A DNA stretch of 64,000 bases, from positions 1 to 64,000 of the forward strand of contig JAFXSR010000017.1 of the NCBI GenBank assembly GCA_017525505.1, given 5' to 3'. Made by a program: the position numbers and the translations under genes. Origin of the DNA: Bacteroidales bacterium (lineage in GTDB: Bacteria > Bacteroidota > Bacteroidia > Bacteroidales > WCHB1-69). Below the pieces are notes generated by a model. It was not told the origin of the DNA. It did no database searches and worked only from the letters and a program-made list of their open reading frames with translations. The first letter of the stretch is position 1. The number at the start of each line of letters is the position of its first letter. Shown in pieces: positions 62,744-64,000 of this stretch.

Positions 62744-63697
62744 ATGAGAGAGTACACTAAACCACCATTGACGTACCAACAACAAGTCGAGTTGCTGAAA
62801 TCGAGAGGATTGTTGATTCCTGATGAAGAAAGGACGATTCGGCATTTGTCAAACATTAGTTATTATCGTTTAAGTGCTTATATGCTGCCATGTAAAGAAA
62901 TCAAGGACGAGTGTTATACTGACCATTTTATTGAAGGCAAGACTTGGGACGATGTGTACAATTTGTATTTGTTTGACAGGAAGTTAAGGCTATTGGTTTT
63001 TGATGCCATTGAGCGATTGGAGATTTCCATAAGGACACAAATTATATATCAGTTGAGTCACAAATACGGTTCTCATTGGCAAGATAATCCTGACATATTC
63101 AACGTCATTCATAAAAAAGACAAGGATGGACGTGATATCGAGATAAATGTCCATGAGGAATTAAAAAAGCATATTGCTGAACAACTACACAGCAACAAGG
63201 CGGAAGTCTTTATCCAGCATTATAGGGAAACTTATGATACACCTCCGATTCCCCCTTCGTGGATGAGTGTTGAAATTATGTATTTCAATCATTTGTCAAG
63301 AATTTGTTCTGGACTGAAGTTGAGAAGTGATCTTGTGGGCATAGCAAGTTTTTATGGCATGCCTCCAAGACAATTCTGTTCTTGGCTTCATACGATTAAT
63401 TACGTAAGGAATTTGTGTGCTCATCATGCTCGGTTGTGGAATCGCGATTTCAATATTGTTCCTGAACGATTAGACTTCTCCAAAACGCATGTTTGGATTA
63501 GCAATCCCAATACGGTGAAAAGGAAAAAGACATATTATTTCATTTGCATGCTTAATTATCTGCTACAGACGGCTTGCCCGAATTCGAGTTTCAAGGAAAA
63601 ACTCTATGGTTTAATCGAGGAATATGATGGTTCTGTCCCGTTGCAACACATGGGATTTCCAGACAATTGGCAGGAAGAAAAAATGTGGAAAAAGTAA
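62744..63697 (+). CDS. Abi_2 (AbiD/AbiF-type) abortive infection protein with HEPN motif
   Basis: A 317-residue protein. N-terminal KPPLTYQQQVELLKSRGLLI and ISYYRLSAYMLP are the Abi_2 hallmarks; LYLFDRKLRLLVFDAIERLEISIRT (in parts) follows. RNLCAHHARLWNRD near residue 222 contains the R-x4-H motif of HEPN RNases, which can include AbiF relatives. It likely acts as an RNase that halts infected cells. It starts 19 bp after hsdR and lies before hsdS, so it is embedded in the restriction operon. Confidence 0.9.
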   Translation: MREYTKPPLTYQQQVELLKSRGLLIPDEERTIRHLSNISYYRLSAYMLPCKEIKDECYTDHFIEGKTWDDVYNLYLFDRKLRLLVFDAIERLEISIRTQIIYQLSHKYGSHWQDNPDIFNVIHKKDKDGRDIEINVHEELKKHIAEQLHSNKAEVFIQHYRETYDTPPIPPSWMSVEIMYFNHLSRICSGLKLRSDLVGIASFYGMPPRQFCSWLHTINYVRNLCAHHARLWNRDFNIVPERLDFSKTHVWISNPNTVKRKKTYYFICMLNYLLQTACPNSSFKEKLYGLIEEYDGSVPLQHMGFPDNWQEEKMWKK

Positions 63698-63737
63698 AAA
63701 AAATGACGAAAAAAGTGTTTCGTATTGAAAAAAGTTG

Positions 63738-63745
63738 TATTTTTG
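63738..63745 (+). promoter_or_regulatory. -7 promoter box for hsdS
   Basis: TATTTTTG, 194 bp before the hsdS ATG, which gives a long structured leader. Confidence 0.5.
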
Positions 63746-63857
63746 CAACCTCATTAAGAGAGATGCTCTCTTTAATGCAACATATTGATAATAAGCCCTT
63801 CAGGCGCGCCTTTGGCAGCATACTTGAGGGGCGTTTCCCATTTTATAAGGCAGAGAT

Positions 63858-63905
63858 TCGGAACACACTGTGTACCGAATTCAAAATTGGTCACACAGTG
63901 TGTTC
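63858..63905 (+). promoter_or_regulatory. overlapping palindromes in the hsdS leader
   Basis: TTCGGAACACA/TGTGTACCGAA (63858-63880) forms one hairpin. GAACACACTGTGT (63861-63873) can instead pair with CACAGTGTGTTC (63894-63905) in a longer stem. The two structures exclude each other. Each arm is itself a short dyad, so they could also be paired operator sites. A small AAGAGAG/CTCTCTT hairpin precedes them near 63756. Confidence 0.55.
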
Positions 63906-63939
63906 AAATTCTTAATATCGAACTAAAACATCAACACCT

Positions 63940-64000
63940 ATGACCACCAAACCATCATACACCCCCGCCCTCCGCTTCCCCGATTTCCTCAACGACGGGG
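63940..64000 (+). CDS. hsdS: type I restriction specificity subunit (5' end only)
   Basis: The ATG at 63940 opens a frame that runs off the window. The 20 visible residues, MTTKPSYTPALRFPDFLNDG, carry the LRFP-x-F opening typical of HsdS proteins. HsdS recognises the DNA target for the type I complex. Its position after hsdR and the Abi gene agrees. The call rests on this short motif and on context. Confidence 0.7.
   Translation, partial: MTTKPSYTPALRFPDFLNDG

Noticed and set aside
63667-63915. 82-codon frame before hsdS
   Set aside because: It spans the hsdS -7 box and the leader palindromes; no motif or start signal supports it.

Overview
The window looks like a chromosomal segment of an anaerobic member of the Bacteroidota, most likely Bacteroidales. 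It carries the type IX secretion (T9SS) translocon gene sprA next to ruvA, two proteins with T9SS C-terminal sorting domains, and a GldA-type ABC ATPase. There are many SPase II lipoproteins, and TAnnTTTG boxes (the Bacteroidota -7 element) stand in front of many genes. Anaerobic life is suggested by a class II (B12) ribonucleotide reductase, nickel chaperones HypA/HypB and an iron-sulfur flavoprotein. No species is assigned.

Layout. 1-949: 3'-truncated GH29 fucosidase lipoprotein (minus). 950-1600: palindromic intergenic element. 1640-2671: HigA-like regulator and nitroreductase. 2802-5079: AT-rich lipoprotein cluster (nonsense-interrupted Cys-rich lipoprotein, thioredoxin-like lipoprotein, DUF1573). 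5122-5196: tRNA-Val. 5247-10443: housekeeping genes (TIGR04076, rfbB, purA, small lipoprotein, infC-rpmI-rplT, ruvA). 10459-17811: sprA. 17956-21925: alaS-pyrC. 22016-28066: hypB, broken S23-type gene, large FeS/FAD oxidoreductase, hypA, and two membrane proteins of unknown function, with mini-hairpin arrays in several gaps. 28153-30529: T9SS cargo and a surface lipoprotein. 30730-38256: PadR, PspC, ABC ATPase, two MacB-like permeases, MacA-like adaptor and TolC-like channel, which together form a tripartite efflux system. 38496-38740: candidate structured RNA. 38862-42645: lipoprotein, ORF6N protein, DUF1016 nuclease. 42830-57669: gldA, rho, T9SS serine protease, sufS, membrane protein, tilS, nrdJ, orphan DNA methyltransferase, membrane LytTR regulator and acyl-CoA synthetase. 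57713-59636: IS1182-family element. 59734-64000: type I restriction and abortive-infection island (hsdR, Abi_2/HEPN, start of hsdS).

How the parts fit together. SprA (and perhaps GldA) would export cargo such as the two sorting-domain proteins. PadR probably represses its own promoter through a perfect palindrome and controls the efflux operon. The LytTR regulator sits beside a phased 20-21 bp direct-repeat array that looks like its operator. The HypB/HypA/oxidoreductase/membrane group has no hydrogenase subunits in view and is the best candidate for an undescribed redox or nickel-linked system. A recurring structural theme is tandem arrays of tiny hairpins with trinucleotide loops, whose stems change sequence in a base-pair-conserving way, between constant spacers.
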